From NCBI GenBank assembly GCA_002733995.1, contig NVXR01000033.1:62001-126000 (forward strand): 64,000 bases of DNA. The letters run 5' to 3'. This DNA is from Desulfotalea sp. (GTDB taxonomy: Bacteria; Desulfobacterota; Desulfobulbia; Desulfobulbales; Desulfocapsaceae). Positions within the stretch are counted from its first letter, which is position 1; each line of letters opens with the position of its first letter. Below the pieces are notes generated by a model. It was given only the letters and a program-made list of their open reading frames with translations. It ran no database searches and was not told the origin of the DNA. The position numbers and the translations under genes were made by a program. Positions 26,290 through 35,580 of the stretch are shown one piece after another.

Positions 26290-26889
26290 ATGCAAATGAT
26301 ATTTCCAGTAATCGGGTATTTACTCGGGTCGATTCCCTTTGGGTTTGTGATTGGTAAAATGGTTGGAGCCGATGTGCGAAAAGCGGGTAGCCAAAACATT
26401 GGGGCGACTAATGTAAGCCGGGTCTTGGGTAAAAAGCTAGGTTTTCTTACCCTTGTTTGTGACTGTTTGAAGAGTATTGTACCAATGGTGCTTGCCGCAT
26501 CAATGTTACCTGAAGGTGATGGCAAGGAGTTGGTTGTGGTTTTGACGGGAGTTCTGGCTGTCGTCGGACATATGTTTCCTTTGTACTTGAAGTTTCGCGG
26601 CGGTAAAGGTGTTGCCACTGGGCTAGGGATGTTTCTTTATCTCTCTCCCGTTGCTATAGGAATCAGTCTTTTGGTTTTTGTTGCCTCTGTTGCTTTAAGT
26701 GGTTTTGTCTCCGTTGGTTCACTCCTCGCAGCCGGATTGATTCCTTTTTGGTTGTATCTTCTTGGGGCGTCAAAGATCACTGTTATTGCAGCCTTTGTTG
26801 TCGCTCTTCTCATCTGGCTTAAGCATCACCAAAACATTGGTCGTCTGCTCCGGGGTCAGGAAAAAAGTTGGCGAAAAGCAAAGGAGTAG
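26290..26889 (+). CDS. plsY: Acyl-phosphate:glycerol-3-phosphate acyltransferase
   Basis: Membrane enzyme that starts phospholipid synthesis by acylating glycerol-3-phosphate from acyl-phosphate. Motifs: GYLLGSIPFGFVIGK, SQNIGATNVSRVLG, and KFRGGKGVATGLG, the three conserved cytoplasmic loops. About five helices and 199 residues, normal. Not obviously in an operon with the next gene. Confidence 0.94.
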   Translation: MQMIFPVIGYLLGSIPFGFVIGKMVGADVRKAGSQNIGATNVSRVLGKKLGFLTLVCDCLKSIVPMVLAASMLPEGDGKELVVVLTGVLAVVGHMFPLYLKFRGGKGVATGLGMFLYLSPVAIGISLLVFVASVALSGFVSVGSLLAAGLIPFWLYLLGASKITVIAAFVVALLIWLKHHQNIGRLLRGQEKSWRKAKE

Positions 26890-26950
26890 TGAACCAGAGG
26901 CTTTGGCGTTTTAGACGTAAAACACATATTTCCTAAATCGAGAGGTAGGC

Positions 26951-27910
26951 ATGAAAGCTGTAGTCGTTACGGAATTTGGTGGTCCAGAGGTTATGAAGGT
27001 TGTTGAGTCGAATCCGGGTGAGCCCGGTAACGGTCAGGTGTTGATCGCGGTTAAGGCCATAGGGGTAAACCCCGTTGAAACATATATTCGGGCCGGAACC
27101 TATCCTACACTTCCCGATTTGCCATATACGCCTGGAGGAAATGTTGCAGGGATTATAGCTGCCTGTGGCCCTGGGGTGAGCTCATTGAAAGTCGGTGCTC
27201 GGGTATATAGTGTTGCTACGGTAACTGGGGCCTACGCGGAAATGTCGATATGTAATGTGTCGGATGTCTTTTCTCTACCTAGCACTCTTTCCTTTTCCCA
27301 GGGGAACGCCTTGGGGGTTCCTGCGGCAACCGCTTGGCGGGGTCTGTTTATCCGGGGGAATGGACAAAAAGGTGAGCGACTGCTGATTCATGGGGCCAGT
27401 GGCTCTGTTGGTCAGGCAGCTGTTCAGTTGGCCAATGGAGCGGGTTGTGAAGTGTGGGGCACTGCTGGTTCTAAAGACGGCTGTGCGCTTGTTACCCAAC
27501 TTGGTGGTCGTGCATTCAATCATAATGTGGCTGGATACGACAAGGAACTACTGCAGGACACCTCTGGTAAGGGCTTTGATCTTATTTTAGAGATGTTGGC
27601 AAATAAGAATCTTGAGATGGATCTTGATTTGTTGGCTCCGGGGGGCAGGGTTGTGATCATCGGCAGCCGGGGACGGATTGAAATTGACCCGAGGGCGACC
27701 ATGGGTAAAGAAACAGATATAAGAGGACTTGCCCTCTTTAGCGCAACAAGAGAAGAGATGCAAGAAACCCATAGGGCTCTTGCAGGGGCGATGGCCGAGG
27801 GCATTTTGTCACCGACGGTAAGCCGGGAGCTGAAGCTCTCCGAGGCTCCTGCCGCCCATGAACGAGTAATGCAGGATGGTAATAACGGTAAAATTGTTCT
27901 TATTCCATAG
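26951..27910 (+). CDS. Zinc-less medium-chain reductase (NADPH:quinone oxidoreductase-like)
   Basis: Zeta-crystallin-like quinone or enone reductase. The start MKAVVVTEFGGPEVMKVVE, the NADPH site LLIHGASGSVGQAAVQLA and VNPVETYIRAG are characteristic; the structural zinc cysteines of classic alcohol dehydrogenases are missing, as expected. 319 residues. The ATG follows GAGAGG. Physiological substrate unknown. Confidence 0.85.
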   Translation: MKAVVVTEFGGPEVMKVVESNPGEPGNGQVLIAVKAIGVNPVETYIRAGTYPTLPDLPYTPGGNVAGIIAACGPGVSSLKVGARVYSVATVTGAYAEMSICNVSDVFSLPSTLSFSQGNALGVPAATAWRGLFIRGNGQKGERLLIHGASGSVGQAAVQLANGAGCEVWGTAGSKDGCALVTQLGGRAFNHNVAGYDKELLQDTSGKGFDLILEMLANKNLEMDLDLLAPGGRVVIIGSRGRIEIDPRATMGKETDIRGLALFSATREEMQETHRALAGAMAEGILSPTVSRELKLSEAPAAHERVMQDGNNGKIVLIP

Positions 27911-27911
27911 G

Positions 27912-27953
27912 CTTCCGCCCCCCTTTTGTTGGGGGGCAGAAGTATCGTTTTTC
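27912..27953 (+). terminator. GC-rich terminator
   Basis: CTTC-GCCCCCC pairs with GGGGGGC-GAAG with one internal mismatch around TTTTGTT, then TATCGTTTTT. Ends the quinone-reductase-like transcript. Confidence 0.85.
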
Positions 27954-28117
27954 CTTGCAAACAAAACAAATTCCTACCCAAAAACTCGTCTCTCTTTCTA
28001 CAAATAACAAAGGCGAGTTAGCTTGATCATCGCCCAGTGGAACAGAGGAGATCCACCAGGGAAGTTGAATGGTCTGTAGGCTTAAAATATCCCCCCAACA
28101 TCTACTGTGACAACTGG

Positions 28118-28146
28118 TTGACCGAATAGACCATATACTCTATTAT
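28118..28146 (+). promoter_or_regulatory. Sigma-70 promoter of the dctPQM-peptidase genes
   Basis: TTGACC (28118-28123), exactly 17 bases, then TATTAT (28141-28146). The leader to the dctP start would be about 130 bases. No gene is supported between 27943 and 28285. Confidence 0.65.
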
Positions 28147-28285
28147 GCCGGGGTTCTGATTCTCTACGGTTTCTTGAAGGTTTCATTTTATGTCCATTTT
28201 GCTTTTGTTGATAGCATAAGCTGGATGGGCGAGCGGTGTCTCGGTGAAACTACAATTGTTCTACACCACTATTTTTGGAGGAAGT

Positions 28286-29311
28286 ATGAAAACTCGTTCG
28301 TTGCTTTTCGCGCTTATCGCATGTCTGGTGCTTATGCCCAGCTTTGCACTTGCAGGTTCTAAGTATAAAAAAGAATATAAGATGAGCGTTGTTGTTGGTC
28401 CGAAACTCCCATGGGGTGCCGGCGCTACAGCTTTTGCTGATCTGGTACGTGAGCGCACTGATGGCAGGATTAACATTAAAGTTTACACTTCCTCAGCACT
28501 TACGGCTGGAAAACAGACTAACGAGTTTCTTCTCCACAGGCAGGGAGTGGCTGCTTTTTGCTTTGCTTCTACAATCAACTGGTCCACAACCATTAAGTCG
28601 TTGAACCTCTTTAATCTCCCCTTCTTTTTCCCTGATTATAAAGCACTTGATGCAGTGACTAGTGGTGAAGTTGGTGCCGATCTCGCTGAAATGCTTCGTA
28701 AAAAAGGTGTTACTATTCTTGCTTGGGGCGAAAATGGTTTTCGAGAGATCACAAACTCAAAACACGCGATCAGGACTCCAGCTGATTTAAAAGGTCTGAA
28801 GGTACGGGTCGTTGGTACGCCTATTTTTATCGAGACCATGAAAGCATTGGGTGCAAATCCTGTTAACATGAACTGGGGAGATGCCCAGGTGGCTTTTCAG
28901 CAGGGTATTGTTGACGGTCAGGAGAATCCTGTGGTAGCCATTGAAATTCCAATGAAAATTTGGCAGTTTCATAACCATGCGACCATCTGGCGTTATGTTA
29001 TCGATCCGTTGATGCTCACTGTAAATAATAAAGTGATGGCAAGTTTTACCCCCGAAGATCAGGAGATTGTCCGTCTGGCCGCCGTGGAAGCTGCTACAAA
29101 CCAGCGTGATATTGTTCGTAAAGGCCTGATTGCTCCAGATTTGAGCGCCCTGGATACCATGCGTGCAAATGGAATGGAAGTCGTTGAATTGAGTCAGGAA
29201 GATCGTGACGTATTTAGAGCAAAAACAACCGCAGTCTATGAAAAATGGACGAAGGTTATTGGTGCTGATTTGGTGAAGAAAGCAGCTGCTGCTATTGCCG
29301 CTTCCCGTTAA
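28286..29311 (+). CDS. dctP: TRAP transporter solute-binding protein (DctP family)
   Basis: Periplasmic receptor for a C4-dicarboxylate or related acid. Signal peptide: LLFALIACLVLMPSFALAG. The family region VVDGQENPVVAIEIP (here IVDGQENPVVAI) with the conserved Arg in LKGLKVRVVGTP makes the carboxylate salt bridge. The frame begins at 28244, but ATG 28286 follows TTGGAGGAAGT and starts at the signal peptide. DctQ and DctM follow, so this is a complete three-part TRAP system. Ligand unknown. Confidence 0.92.
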   Translation: MKTRSLLFALIACLVLMPSFALAGSKYKKEYKMSVVVGPKLPWGAGATAFADLVRERTDGRINIKVYTSSALTAGKQTNEFLLHRQGVAAFCFASTINWSTTIKSLNLFNLPFFFPDYKALDAVTSGEVGADLAEMLRKKGVTILAWGENGFREITNSKHAIRTPADLKGLKVRVVGTPIFIETMKALGANPVNMNWGDAQVAFQQGIVDGQENPVVAIEIPMKIWQFHNHATIWRYVIDPLMLTVNNKVMASFTPEDQEIVRLAAVEAATNQRDIVRKGLIAPDLSALDTMRANGMEVVELSQEDRDVFRAKTTAVYEKWTKVIGADLVKKAAAAIAASR

Positions 29312-29411
29312 GTTGGTTTGGGCCGGGAAGATCCTGTCTTGCCGGCTTAATCCCCCCCTTCCCCTAGGGGAAAATTTTAATCTATTGCTGTGGTAGTAAG
29401 GAGAGGAAAAG

Positions 29412-29885
29412 TTGTTTAATCTACATTGGATTTCTGAGCACGTTGAAGAGTTGCTCGGGGCATCACTTTTGGCCGTAATGGCTTGTCTTGCTTTTGCAAA
29501 TGTTATCACCCGCTATGTCTTTCAGTATCCGCTCGCCTTTACCGAAGAACTAGAGATTAATGCATTGGTATGGTTGACCCTGTTTGGTACCGCCTCAGCC
29601 TTCAGAAGGCGCAAACATTTGAGTATGCTATTTTTTCAGGATAAACTACCAGAGTGTGTTCGAGGCGCGCTGAAAGTGATGATTCCTTTGCTCGCAATTG
29701 GTCTTTTCGCAAGCCTTGGATATTTGGGTTATCTGCAAATTGTTGATGAACGATTTCTTGAAATTACTTCTGAATCCCTTGGGGCTCCCCAATGGCTGTA
29801 TACTCTCTGTATTCCAGTAGGTTGTGGTATGATAGTATTTAGAATTATCCAGGCAAGTGTACGAGAGATGAAGGAGACGAAATAA
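29412..29885 (+). CDS. dctQ: TRAP transporter small permease subunit
   Basis: Four-helix small membrane subunit: VITRYVFQYPLAFTEELEI is the typical DctQ signature, followed by FGTASAFRRRKHLSM. TTG start at 29412 with AAGGAGAGG upstream. Its TAA shares its last A with the dctM ATG. Confidence 0.92.
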   Translation: MFNLHWISEHVEELLGASLLAVMACLAFANVITRYVFQYPLAFTEELEINALVWLTLFGTASAFRRRKHLSMLFFQDKLPECVRGALKVMIPLLAIGLFASLGYLGYLQIVDERFLEITSESLGAPQWLYTLCIPVGCGMIVFRIIQASVREMKETK

Positions 29886-31165
29886 TGGGCATAGCTCTTT
29901 TCTTAGGATTTTTTGTCCTTCTTCTCCTTGGGGTCCCTATTGCGGTAGCGATAGCTGTGCCATCATTTCTGGTTATCTGGGGAGCGGATCTTGGTACCGC
30001 AGTTATTGCCCCGAATTTTTTTGCGGGCATTGCAAAGTTCCCGCTTTTGGCAATTCCCCTTTTTATTCTCGCCGGGTTCATCCTTGAGCGCTGCGGTATT
30101 TCCCTGCGCATCATTCGTTTTGCCAACATTATGGTGGGGAAACGAAGAGGGGGCCTAGCCATCGTGGCAATTGGCGTCTGCGTCTTTTTTGGTGGGGTCT
30201 CCGGCTCCGGGCCTGCAGATTCTGCAGCCATTGGGGCGATCCTGATTCCTGCAATGTTTGCCCAAGGATATAGCAAGGGGTACAGTGCTGCACTTATAGC
30301 CTCGGCCGGATCTACTGCCATTATTGTGCCACCTTCTATTGCCCTCATTATCTATGGTGCCATAACCAATACTTCAGTTCCCGCACTTTTTGCTGCAGGC
30401 GCAGTTCCCGGTTTTCTTGCGGGAATGTCACTCTTGATACCCGCGGTTTGGATCGCCAGGAAGAAAGGCTATGGTTCAGAGCAGGAAGGTGATGATGATA
30501 TCAGTCTAGGAGAATCATTTAAAGAGGCTTTCTGGGGCTTGCTTGCTCCGGTTATTATTCTTGGTGGTCTTTATGGGGGGGTCTTTACCCCTACAGAAGC
30601 GGCAGTTGTGGCGGTTTTTTATAGTTTATTTCTCGGCGTTGTAATTTATCATACCCTCAATTTTAAAAAGATCTATCAGATCTTGGTTGATGCCAGTGAG
30701 GCCTCGGCGGTTGTTATGCTCATAGTGGCCTTTGCGGGCCTTTTTTCCTGGGCGGGTTCCACCGTTGGTATCCTCGATTCATTGGCAGGGGCGGTCATGG
30801 GAATCAGCGATAATGAGTGGGTTGTGCTTTTGGTAATCAATCTGCTTATCTTTGTGGGTGGAATGTTGATCGATGCTATCTCGATTTTTTACATCTTTCT
30901 GCCGATATTTATTCCTATCATGGCTCTGTATGGCTGGGATCCGGTCTGGTTTGGGGTTATGATGACCTTAAATCTTGCAATAGGCCAGTTTACCCCACCT
31001 GTTGCGGTTAATCTTTATGTGACCACGCAGCTTGCAGACATTCGTCTTGAAGAGACCTTTAAGGCGGTCTGGCCTATGGTGATAGCTATGCTCATCGCCC
31101 TTGTTGTGGTGGCAATGTTTCCTGCTATCTCTCTTTTTATTCCAAAATTCTTTGGTCTTATGTAA
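29885..31165 (+). CDS. dctM: TRAP transporter large permease subunit
   Basis: Twelve-helix Na+-coupled permease. SGSGPADSAAIGAILIPAM and GVFTPTEAAVVAVFYSLF, then NLAIGQFTPPVAVNLYVT are DctM motifs. 426 residues, normal. Coupled to dctQ by a one-base overlap. A hairpin with perfect 10-base arms follows, before the M24 peptidase gene. Confidence 0.94.
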   Translation: MGIALFLGFFVLLLLGVPIAVAIAVPSFLVIWGADLGTAVIAPNFFAGIAKFPLLAIPLFILAGFILERCGISLRIIRFANIMVGKRRGGLAIVAIGVCVFFGGVSGSGPADSAAIGAILIPAMFAQGYSKGYSAALIASAGSTAIIVPPSIALIIYGAITNTSVPALFAAGAVPGFLAGMSLLIPAVWIARKKGYGSEQEGDDDISLGESFKEAFWGLLAPVIILGGLYGGVFTPTEAAVVAVFYSLFLGVVIYHTLNFKKIYQILVDASEASAVVMLIVAFAGLFSWAGSTVGILDSLAGAVMGISDNEWVVLLVINLLIFVGGMLIDAISIFYIFLPIFIPIMALYGWDPVWFGVMMTLNLAIGQFTPPVAVNLYVTTQLADIRLEETFKAVWPMVIAMLIALVVVAMFPAISLFIPKFFGLM

Positions 31166-31174
31166 AGATAGTCT

Positions 31175-31212
31175 ATCAGGCATCCTGCGTTGCCAAAGCC
31201 GGATGCCTGATA
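31175..31212 (+). terminator. Hairpin between dctM and the M24 peptidase
   Basis: ATCAGGCATCC pairs perfectly with GGATGCCTGAT around a 15-base loop. No T-run, so it may only weaken read-through into the peptidase gene or protect the dctM end. Confidence 0.55.
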
Positions 31213-31257
31213 TTATGATTATGTACTTACGAGTCAACAGATTAAAAGGTGAAGACT

Positions 31258-32352
31258 ATGCGTAGAGAAAAACTTGTGCAATTAATGGATGACCATGGGG
31301 TTGACGCCGTTGCTGTTAATGCGGGGCCAAGTCTAACCTATCTTACGGATCTCCATTTCCACCTTATGGAAAGGCCGGTTGTGATAATTTTCACAAAGGA
31401 TAAGCCGCCGACCATAATTCTTCCTGAATTGGAAAAAGTCAAACTTGATTCGCTTAATTATGAAGTACGCAGTTTTACCTATGGCGAAGATCCAGCGTCT
31501 TGGGGAGCATTGTTTCGGGACGCCGTTGCTGGCTTGAACCTTGGTCCCAAGATTGCTGTTGAACCAAGACAGTTCAGAGTGCTTGAATATGAACTTTTAA
31601 AAAGTGCTGTTCCGGATGCCGAGTTTATTGACGCTTCACCTGTTATTTCGGGCCTTAGGGCGGTGAAGAGTCAAGATGAAGTCAAAGATATGCAAAAAGC
31701 TGTGAAGATCGCTGAAGCTGCCCTTGAAGCAACCCTACCGTTGATGAGTATTGGTGTGGATGAAAAAGAAATAGCGGCAGAACTGTTTTTGCAGCTCATG
31801 CGTCACGGCTCAGAGAATTCTCTGCCATTTGCCCCCATCGTAGCGGCGGGTCCAAATGGAGCTAATCCACACGCACAACCATCGTCCCGTAAGTTGCAAA
31901 ATGGAGACCTGCTTATCATTGACTGGGGTGCTCGTTATAAAGGTTATGCCTCGGATCTCACCAGAACCTTTGGTATTGGAAGGCTTGCTGAAACTGAAAA
32001 AGAAATTCATCACCTCGTGCATATGGCAAACAGAGCTGGCAGGAAAGCGGGTGGTGTAGGAGTTACCTGTGAGCAGGTGGATAGAGCAACGCGTGGGGTT
32101 ATTGAAACCGCTGGCTACGGGCAATATTTTTCCCATCGAACAGGGCATGGTCTTGGCCTTGATTGCCACGAAGATCCATATATCCGTGAAGGCAACCGCC
32201 AGCTGTTAGAAGTGGGCATGACCTATACGGTGGAGCCGGGTATTTATCTACCTGGTAAAAATGGAGTACGTATTGAAGATGATGTGGTTGTTACAGCAGA
32301 AGGTTCCAAGTCACTTTCAACACTGACAAGAAAACTTCGATACATCCTATAG
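31258..32352 (+). CDS. M24 family metallopeptidase (Xaa-Pro aminopeptidase/dipeptidase-like)
   Basis: Two-metal peptidase. After a creatinase-like N-terminal domain, the pita-bread domain shows the ligands IIDWGARYKGYASDLTRTF (two Asp), HRTGHGLGLDCHEDPY (His), YTVEPGIYLPG (Glu) and IEDDVVVT (Glu). The frame starts at a GTG at 31249, but ATG 31258 is seven bases after AAGGTG. Fits PepP/PepQ-like peptidases; placed after dctPQM, possibly transcribed with it. Confidence 0.9.
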   Translation: MRREKLVQLMDDHGVDAVAVNAGPSLTYLTDLHFHLMERPVVIIFTKDKPPTIILPELEKVKLDSLNYEVRSFTYGEDPASWGALFRDAVAGLNLGPKIAVEPRQFRVLEYELLKSAVPDAEFIDASPVISGLRAVKSQDEVKDMQKAVKIAEAALEATLPLMSIGVDEKEIAAELFLQLMRHGSENSLPFAPIVAAGPNGANPHAQPSSRKLQNGDLLIIDWGARYKGYASDLTRTFGIGRLAETEKEIHHLVHMANRAGRKAGGVGVTCEQVDRATRGVIETAGYGQYFSHRTGHGLGLDCHEDPYIREGNRQLLEVGMTYTVEPGIYLPGKNGVRIEDDVVVTAEGSKSLSTLTRKLRYIL

Positions 32353-32989
32353 TAGCACGTATTTCTCTTCCGGCCATGTGGTGCCTTGTTCAATGTTGTT
32401 TGTAGAAAACGCTGAACAAATAGGTGCCGCATAGACAGTCCTTTGTTGTCCCTTTAGCATATTCCTTTTTTATAAATACGGCAGATGTCGTCTGCTGTTC
32501 TCAATTTCTTATCCGAATAAACAGTCTATTTGTGCAGTCAATATGTGTTGCGTTTTTTTGTGAAAACCTGGCAATAGCAGAACTGCAACTCAATGCGTTC
32601 CTTCGAAACCGTTGACAGATCGTCCTCAGAGGGCTCTGCTCCTCCATACCCATGACTTTGACCTCTTTGCTTTACTCCAGCCTATAATCTTCTACAGGGC
32701 GGGAGACCACCCGCTAGCCCCTCTGGTGCTTTGGGGGCTCTTTGGTTGTGAAGAGAGGCTCAATACTGTTTAGCCATCTCTTCCAGCTGGTAAAAGGAGC
32801 TTGGCATAGGGTGCGTCCGCCCGGTTGAAAATATTGATCTTGGCTGAGGATTTTCCCGCCTAAAATGAGCTATTCTTCGAGATTTAGACAAACATTAGTT
32901 CTCTCAATTCTTTTTAGGTATACACGGGACTTTGGGGTGGGGCTTGTCAATAATACCTTTATTTCCGAGGGAGTATAGAAGGAGAAAAC
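32353..32989. other. Long non-coding stretch before the CRISPR effector genes
   Basis: Over 630 bases without a supported gene. Cas1 and Cas2-3 genes would normally sit here in a type I-F locus; I see no frame with their sequence, not even a fragment. Scattered minus-strand pieces (around 32640-32870) have stop codons and could be an old gene remnant, but I cannot name it. Confidence 0.5.
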
Positions 32990-33031
32990 ATGGCTTTTAA
33001 TGAGGTGAGAATAATATGTCGATCTTTTTAA
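32990..33031 (+). CDS. Possible 13-residue leader ORF ahead of csy1
   Basis: MAFNEVRIICRSF then TAA. AGAAGGAG ends five bases before its ATG, a better ribosome site spacing than that of csy1. It could be a leader peptide, the stump of a lost upstream gene, or chance. Confidence 0.25.
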   Translation: MAFNEVRIICRSF

Positions 33032-33087
33032 GAGTTAGGGTTAAGGTGGTTTGTCATCGGTCTGCAATTTTCTGCAAAGGAGGAATG

Positions 33088-34440
33088 ATGGAATGCTCGA
33101 GTTTGTCAGATAAGATTCTGGACTACATAATCAACAGAGCAAAACCAAAATTAGAGACCCATGATAAACAAACGGAAAAAGAGCGACGAAAAATAGAAAA
33201 ACCAAAAGATGTTGCGAAATTTGATGCGAAATTCTCTAAATTAAGAAGTGAAATTGAAGCTATATATGTTCCTGCAAGCTGGCTCACTGTTGCAGCTAAA
33301 CGAGCAAAACAGATCGAATTTGTAACCCATCCTGTAAAGCTCTCAAATCCATTGATAAAAGGAGGGAGCAGCTGTCTTGCGCTTAAGGGTGCGGAATTTC
33401 CTCAATCCATGTCTGAAGGCGAGGTATTGAGCACCGCGTCACTTGTTGACGCGAAGCTTGATGTCGTGGGTAATGCGGCTGCACTTGATGTGGTTGGCCT
33501 GCTACAGCTTGAGCATGGCGGGAAAACTCTTGCGGCCTGTATTCAGGAGCAAGATGCAAAACCCCTGGAACCGTTTGCAGAAAACAGTGACCAGTTAAAA
33601 GATTGGATGAGAGGCTTTGGCGCGATTTTTTCCAGTACGTATCTCAGGTCTCACAAATACGCCAAACAGCTTTACTTTCCTGTGGGAGAACGTGAATACC
33701 ATCTGCTTGCCCCCCTCTATTCATCCTCACTTGTGCATGCTGTATATGAACGGATAGCTCGGGCTCGTTTTTCTGAACAGGCTAAGGAGACACGCAAGGC
33801 TTGGCGTAGATCACGTTTTAGTGAGAATATACAAGTTGAATATCCAGACACGGCAATACAGATACATGGTGGTACGAAGCCACAAAATATCAGTATGTTA
33901 ACGAGTAGGCGACGTGGGCGGTCGTATCTGTTTTCCTGTGGTCCTCCAGGCGGGCAGGTGCGTAGTACACCGCCGCTTATGGTACAATCCATCTTTATGG
34001 CGGACGATTTTACCCATCGGGTAAATAAAGAAATCCTCCAATTGCAAAATTGTTTTGAACCGAATCATAAAAACAACGGCGATGTAAATTGTAAAAGTAT
34101 ACGAGATGATCTCTTGGATATAATTGTTGATACGCTTTTCCAATATGGTGCTGAGATACAGAGTCTCACCTCCCATGCAGGTTGGACCCGCCTAGTTGAC
34201 TGTAAATTGTCATTGCCTGAACAGTTGTGGCTCGATCCGCACCGGCGCGATGGTTCGTTTATGCTGAAGAGAGAAAAAAAAGAATGGCAGGGTGAAATTG
34301 CTGCCGAATTTGTCTTTTGGTTGAATAAACGCCTAAAATCCGCGGCATATTTGGGCAGTGATTCGGAACATTCCGAGTGGGAGGCTGTAGTAGAGAAGAA
34401 GTCAAAACTCTTTAAAGAAGATCTGGAGGTTTTTGCCTGA
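33088..34440 (+). CDS. csy1: CRISPR Cascade large subunit Csy1 (Cas8f), type I-F1
   Basis: Large subunit that reads the PAM in the Csy complex. Recognised from VVGNAAALDVVGLLQLEHGG, YAKQLYFPVGEREYHLLAPL, GGTKPQNISMLTSRRRGR, EQLWLDPHRR and FVFWLNKRLKSAAYLGS, all in the same order as in Pseudomonas Csy1. About 450 residues, normal; it is a separate gene from csy2, unlike the fused Cas8f-Cas5f of Tn7-linked I-F3. The frame opens at 33016, but AAAGGAGG at 33076-33083 supports ATG 33088 (or 33085). The csy1 TGA overlaps the csy2 ATG. The cas1 and cas2-3 genes expected upstream are absent. Confidence 0.95.
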   Translation: MECSSLSDKILDYIINRAKPKLETHDKQTEKERRKIEKPKDVAKFDAKFSKLRSEIEAIYVPASWLTVAAKRAKQIEFVTHPVKLSNPLIKGGSSCLALKGAEFPQSMSEGEVLSTASLVDAKLDVVGNAAALDVVGLLQLEHGGKTLAACIQEQDAKPLEPFAENSDQLKDWMRGFGAIFSSTYLRSHKYAKQLYFPVGEREYHLLAPLYSSSLVHAVYERIARARFSEQAKETRKAWRRSRFSENIQVEYPDTAIQIHGGTKPQNISMLTSRRRGRSYLFSCGPPGGQVRSTPPLMVQSIFMADDFTHRVNKEILQLQNCFEPNHKNNGDVNCKSIRDDLLDIIVDTLFQYGAEIQSLTSHAGWTRLVDCKLSLPEQLWLDPHRRDGSFMLKREKKEWQGEIAAEFVFWLNKRLKSAAYLGSDSEHSEWEAVVEKKSKLFKEDLEVFA

Positions 34441-35378
34441 TGGAAGACGGATTATTGGTTTTACGCCATCTTCAAGTGGAGAATGCCAACGCCATTTCTG
34501 GTATGACCTGGGGCTTTCCTGCTATCTCAAATTTTCTCGGTTTTGTCCATGCAGTAACCCGTCAGTTACCAAAAGAATGGAAGGTAGAACTCGTTGGTTG
34601 TGGGGTTGTATGCCATGGTCGAGAAGTTCAGGCGTACCAACCACGGGGCTGGGGCGATTATGTATTTGCACTCACCAGAAATCCCTTAACAAAGAAAGCT
34701 GAGCTGCCATCTTTTGTTGAAGAAGGTCGAATGCACATGACAGTATCTCTGCTCATTCCCTTTAAGGGGCCTCTTGATGTTCTGCAAGAAAGTATCGAGG
34801 TAGAAGATGCGGAAGAATACATTAAAAAGATGATTCTTCACAAAAGACTAGCAGGGGGGACCATAACGCATGTGGATGAGGTCAAACTCCACGCTTTTCC
34901 CAAGGACTCAGAAGGGCGTAAAATATTCACTCAAAATACAATACGAACATTACTTCCAGGTCGTGCCCTGGTGCAACGCTCAGCCATACTTGCGGAACAC
35001 CTCCGAGTGTGTCGGGGGCGGGATGAAACTGCGGAAGCCGTGGATGCCTGGCTCGATTTTGTAGCGTTAAAATATCAGGTCGTGCAGGCGAAGGCGGGTG
35101 GAAGTCGAAATTCTAAGGTGCAGTGGAACCCTGTTGCCAAGCCGGGGCAGGGCTGCCTTGTACCCATTAATATTGGCTACCGGGGAATTTCGGATCTTTA
35201 TCAACCGGGTGTAGTGGATCGTACCAGAGATGGGGTGACACCTTTTCGGTTTGTGGAGTCTGTGTACAGTGTTGGCGAATGGATAAGTCCCCATCGAGCA
35301 AAAAGTATAGATCAATTGATTTGGCGTTATTGTGTAGAGCAGGATACCGGTTGGTACCTTTGCAAAAACACTTTTTAA
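34440..35378 (+). CDS. csy2: CRISPR Cascade subunit Csy2 (Cas5f)
   Basis: Caps the 5' handle of the crRNA and pairs with Csy1. The N-terminus LQVENANAISGMTWGFPAIS, then VCHGREVQAYQP, FALTRNPL, VEEGRMHMTVSLL, LAGGTI, LLPGRALVQRS, and FRFVESVYSVGEWISPHR, all follow Pseudomonas Csy2. 312 residues, full length. Starts on the A of the csy1 TGA, so it is translationally coupled. It is followed by an unusual gap of about 200 bases before csy3. Confidence 0.95.
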   Translation: MEDGLLVLRHLQVENANAISGMTWGFPAISNFLGFVHAVTRQLPKEWKVELVGCGVVCHGREVQAYQPRGWGDYVFALTRNPLTKKAELPSFVEEGRMHMTVSLLIPFKGPLDVLQESIEVEDAEEYIKKMILHKRLAGGTITHVDEVKLHAFPKDSEGRKIFTQNTIRTLLPGRALVQRSAILAEHLRVCRGRDETAEAVDAWLDFVALKYQVVQAKAGGSRNSKVQWNPVAKPGQGCLVPINIGYRGISDLYQPGVVDRTRDGVTPFRFVESVYSVGEWISPHRAKSIDQLIWRYCVEQDTGWYLCKNTF

Positions 35379-35503
35379 TTTGAAAGCCAAACTTTGCAAT
35401 GAGTCAGTATAAGAAATAAGACGTATCCCGTCTGGCCTTCGGTGAATATTGTGGGTTGTCTTCTTTGAAAAAATGTAAGTAGTAATTTTATGTTCTCCAT
35501 CGT

Positions 35504-35532
35504 TTGCCTGGAAATACTACAATATTCATAAT
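35504..35532 (+). promoter_or_regulatory. Candidate internal promoter before csy3
   Basis: TTGCCT, exactly 17 bases, then CATAAT. It sits in the 202-base gap between csy2 and csy3. Type I-F operons usually have only a few bases here, so csy3-csy4 may be transcribed on their own, giving an excess of backbone and Cas6f. Confidence 0.5.
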
Positions 35533-35580
35533 AAATGCGGGTAAGGTGGGAAGTTAACGATTTGTAAAGAGGAGGAAAAT

